DNA from: Acetobacterium sp.
Lineage (GTDB): Bacteria; Bacillota; Clostridia; Eubacteriales; Eubacteriaceae
Assembly: GCA_022013395.1 (NCBI GenBank)
Contig: JAKLQL010000039.1
Span: 1 to 7,542 of the forward strand
Reading direction: 5' to 3'
DNA length: 7,542 nucleotides
Made by a program: the position numbers and the translations under genes. Shown here one piece after another: positions 5,556 to 7,542 of this stretch (its first letter is position 1; the number at the start of each line of letters is the position of its first letter). Under the pieces are notes generated by a model. The model had not been told where the DNA came from. It did no database searches and saw nothing but the letters and a program-made list of their open reading frames with translations.

Positions 5556-7436
5556 GATGTTTAATTCCTGACGTTTTTTTTCGATGATAGCATCCAGGGT
5601 TTCAGCCGCTGATTTGGCATTGTCATCGATGATCAGTTGTCCCCCGGTGAGGTTTAACATATCCTGGGTGAACACTTGAACAGCCACCGGACTTCCGGTA
5701 ACGAACGGCGGTAATCCTAAATGAAGCGGTAAACCAAGGGCTAAACCAAAGGCGCCATCTGCCAAAGCTTGTTCTTCAAGCCATTGGGGTGCTGATAAAA
5801 CAAGTGGCAATTGCGGCAAATCCACACCAATAGCTTCGGCCAGTTCAGTAGCGACCAGCTCCAGCCGACCGATTGCCAGACATGGGCCGAAGTTTAAAAC
5901 CGGCGGAATACCCAGACTTTCACATACTGCCCGCAATTTGGGACTAGCCAGAGATGCGGCTGAAGGCGACATCAGACCAACGTTTTCCAATCCACCTGAT
6001 GAACAACCGGCCGATAAAACCAGAATATCTTTGGCAATCAATTCTTTGACCAGATTAACGGTCAGTACATCATGGCCGCCAGCAGTTAGGCTAGAACATC
6101 CCACAACCCCAGCAATTCCTTTAATTTCACCTTTTACGATTAAATCAATCAGCGGTTTCCAGGTACCACCGAGGAATGATTTCAGGGAGCCTTCGCTGAC
6201 ACCAGTTAAGGTATCGTTGTTCCCGTGATCAGCATCCATATTCAAAGCGATTACTCCCCTTCTTTCCTGATATGCTTTTATCACAGCATCAATGATTTCA
6301 TTACTTTGGGTTTCTTTTTCTTCAAAAACAAACGGCTTCATTTCGGCATTGGCTTTTTTGGAAACATCATCTAAGCAGATTTGTTTGATTTTAAATTCAT
6401 CACAGATTGGCTCAATCCCTGGCAGGGTACAGTTGAACTCAGATAATACGGCATCAATAGCGCCAGTAGCTAAAATCGCCTCACTGGTAAAGTTATTGCC
6501 AGCATGTCCGTTAAACACCTCTTGGTAATGTTCGCCGCGCAATTGAAGGTCCTGACCAACACAGGTACATCCTACTAATTTAAACCCTTTAGCACCGACA
6601 GCTTTTGCTTTTTCAATCACATCATCCTGAATCAGTCGATCTTGTAAATAGGCAAACATGGAATGCTGATGGCCGGTGATCATAATGTTGATATAATCTG
6701 TATCAATGACCCGTAAGCCAACTGGCGCCAAGCGGATGGCTGGTTCACCCAGCATGACATCATTTAAAAGGTTTGTTAAGGTTAGACCATATAGTCCTGT
6801 CGAAATACCCAGTTTCAAGCAATTCAAATACATATCTACGGGATCCGAATTAAGATTGGTGGATGTTTTAACAACACCAGCAAACACTTCTGATTTGGCT
6901 CCACCGGGCAAGATACCCAGTTCTTTCCAACGGTCAAACCGCGGTTTATAAGCCATTTTTTCGACTAGTTCCATCTTTACATAGTCTGGTTTATATAAAT
7001 CAGCCAAAACCATATCGGCAATTTTTTCGGCACAGATATATTCGTCAGATTCATCGATTTCAAATATTTCAGCCAATTTTGCAAGGGCGACTTTACCTTT
7101 TAATAACCCTTTGCTTGCTGCTGTTTTCTTTAGCATAAGTGCTGTGTTTTCAACAATATGAATATAACATCCGGATCCAGCTGAAACGGCTCTCAAAAAG
7201 TTTCTGGCTACCATCGTATCAGCTGTGGCACCACAAACACCTTTGGGGCCATCGGGAGTGATTCGACATGGCCCATTTGAACAGAGCCGGCAGCAGATTC
7301 CCTGCAATCCGAATCCGCATTTGACACTTTGTCCTTCCATCCGGTGATGGGATGTATCCACGCTGAGATTGGAAATAAATGTTTCCAGTTTTTGGTCCGC
7401 ACTTGCACAGGTTTTACAGCTAAAATTTGAATTCAT
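5553..7436 (-). CDS. cooS: Ni-Fe carbon-monoxide dehydrogenase family catalytic subunit, monofunctional CooS type, with atypical outer-sphere residues
   Basis: The 627-residue product matches the usual CooS length. In the family this homodimer interconverts CO and CO2 at a Ni-Fe-S C-cluster. Ligands present: cluster D C40 and C48; cluster B C49, C52, C57 and C68 (in CGFGLQGICCRLCSNGPCR and GVCGAT); cluster C H256 (TGHQH), C292, C336, C447 (VGCSSL), C478 (SAGCSSGG) and C519 (FGPCL). However, my remembered alignment to C. hydrogenoformans CODH-II puts Y91 at catalytic His93, Q556 (EEQALADG) at Lys563, and G214 at Asp219. An extra N-terminal CKTC (C7, C10) is present. So the clusters should form, but CO oxidation is uncertain. 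ATG 7436 has GGAGGG (7448-7443) 6 bases upstream. It is first in an operon with cooF and a flavoprotein; no ACS subunit is adjacent. Confidence 0.92.
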   Translation of the reverse strand: MNSNFSCKTCASADQKLETFISNLSVDTSHHRMEGQSVKCGFGLQGICCRLCSNGPCRITPDGPKGVCGATADTMVARNFLRAVSAGSGCYIHIVENTALMLKKTAASKGLLKGKVALAKLAEIFEIDESDEYICAEKIADMVLADLYKPDYVKMELVEKMAYKPRFDRWKELGILPGGAKSEVFAGVVKTSTNLNSDPVDMYLNCLKLGISTGLYGLTLTNLLNDVMLGEPAIRLAPVGLRVIDTDYINIMITGHQHSMFAYLQDRLIQDDVIEKAKAVGAKGFKLVGCTCVGQDLQLRGEHYQEVFNGHAGNNFTSEAILATGAIDAVLSEFNCTLPGIEPICDEFKIKQICLDDVSKKANAEMKPFVFEEKETQSNEIIDAVIKAYQERRGVIALNMDADHGNNDTLTGVSEGSLKSFLGGTWKPLIDLIVKGEIKGIAGVVGCSSLTAGGHDVLTVNLVKELIAKDILVLSAGCSSGGLENVGLMSPSAASLASPKLRAVCESLGIPPVLNFGPCLAIGRLELVATELAEAIGVDLPQLPLVLSAPQWLEEQALADGAFGLALGLPLHLGLPPFVTGSPVAVQVFTQDMLNLTGGQLIIDDNAKSAAETLDAIIEKKRQELNI

Positions 7437-7494
7437 ATGATACCCTCCAGTAATTTATTCGTTGACATTCGCAACCGATCTTAAATTAATTAGT

Positions 7495-7507
7495 TTCTTT
7501 AAAAGAA
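7495..7507. promoter_or_regulatory. Inverted repeat in the cooS leader, candidate operator
   Basis: TTCTTT and AAAGAA flank a central A, forming a perfect 13-base dyad between the candidate promoter and the cooS start. It is AT-rich, so it could occur by chance. No known regulator motif was recognised. Confidence 0.25.
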
Positions 7508-7532
7508 TCACTCTTATTAAAATCATATCTAA

Positions 7533-7538
7533 ATTATA
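7533..7538 (-). promoter_or_regulatory. -10 element of a likely cooS operon promoter (-35 outside the window)
   Basis: A perfect TATAAT is read on the minus strand at the right edge. Its -35 would lie beyond base 7542 and cannot be checked. If used, the leader before the cooS ATG would be about 90 bases and would contain the dyad at 7495-7507 and the repeats at 7457-7475. Confidence 0.45.
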
Positions 7539-7542
7539 GAGC

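Noticed and set aside
5286..5564. Plus-strand open frame opposite cooF
   Set aside because: It is antisense to a 16-cysteine ferredoxin whose frame is certain. The sequence shows no family motif.
3862..7436. Reading the cluster as part of the acetyl-CoA synthase (Wood-Ljungdahl) operon
   Set aside because: No acsB, corrinoid protein, methyltransferase or cooC gene is present. CooS has the short monofunctional length and a CooF partner.
5553..7436. Reading the gene as a hybrid-cluster protein (hydroxylamine reductase) instead of CooS
   Set aside because: The cluster D/B cysteine pattern at residues 40-68 and the six C-cluster ligands spread from 256 to 519 are in CODH order and spacing.
7461..7475. 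CooA-type binding site upstream of cooS
   Set aside because: The dyad GTTG-N7-CAAC does not match the TGTCA-N6-CGACA form I know for CooA.
7462..7490. Plus-strand promoter beginning with TTGACA at 7462-7467
   Set aside because: The -35 is perfect, but the best -10 at 17 bases (ATTAAT) matches only 4 of 6. Any driven gene lies outside the window, so there is no support.

Overview
The window looks like a chromosomal fragment from an anaerobic, acetogen-type Firmicute, with Acetobacterium or Eubacterium relatives most likely. This rests on clostridial-style acetyl-CoA carboxylase subunits, an EutL-type microcompartment shell protein, a Ni-CO-dehydrogenase family gene with its ferredoxin partner, strong GGAGG ribosome binding sites and AT-rich spacers. 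The genus is inferred from gene content, not demonstrated. No RNA gene, insertion sequence, CRISPR array or gene-free stretch over 300 bases was seen.

Layout. Bases 1-1850 (+ strand) hold the end of a fatty-acid synthesis operon: the 3' tail of accC, then accD and accA (overlapping), closed by an intrinsic terminator. Bases 1849-2622 (+) hold a single-gene unit for an EutL-like tandem-BMC shell protein, with its own promoter and a strong hairpin terminator that can serve both strands. From 2632 to the end all genes lie on the minus strand: a zinc-ribbon/two-TM membrane protein of unknown function, a cyclophilin-type peptidyl-prolyl isomerase, and a tight three-gene operon. In transcription order (right to left) that operon is cooS-like CO dehydrogenase, cooF-like four-cluster ferredoxin, and FAD/NAD(P)-dependent oxidoreductase.

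How the genes work together. AccC/D/A are parts of acetyl-CoA carboxylase, which makes malonyl-CoA. The cooS-cooF-oxidoreductase trio looks like an electron chain: two-electron chemistry on the CooS C-cluster, transfer through clusters B and D to the 4x[4Fe-4S] protein, then to an FAD/NAD(P) enzyme. cooF has its ribosome binding site on the cooS stop codon, and the oxidoreductase start overlaps the cooF stop, so the three products are probably made together. No ACS, corrinoid protein, CooC nickel chaperone or energy-converting hydrogenase gene is present in the window.

The most notable observation is in the CooS-like protein. It keeps every expected Fe-S and Ni-cluster ligand, but in my remembered alignment to characterised CO dehydrogenases it lacks the outer-sphere catalytic residues: the His93, Lys563 and Asp219 equivalents are Tyr, Gln and Gly. 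It may therefore be a functionally divergent CODH-scaffold enzyme. The second is a lone EutL-type shell protein with no microcompartment genes next to it.
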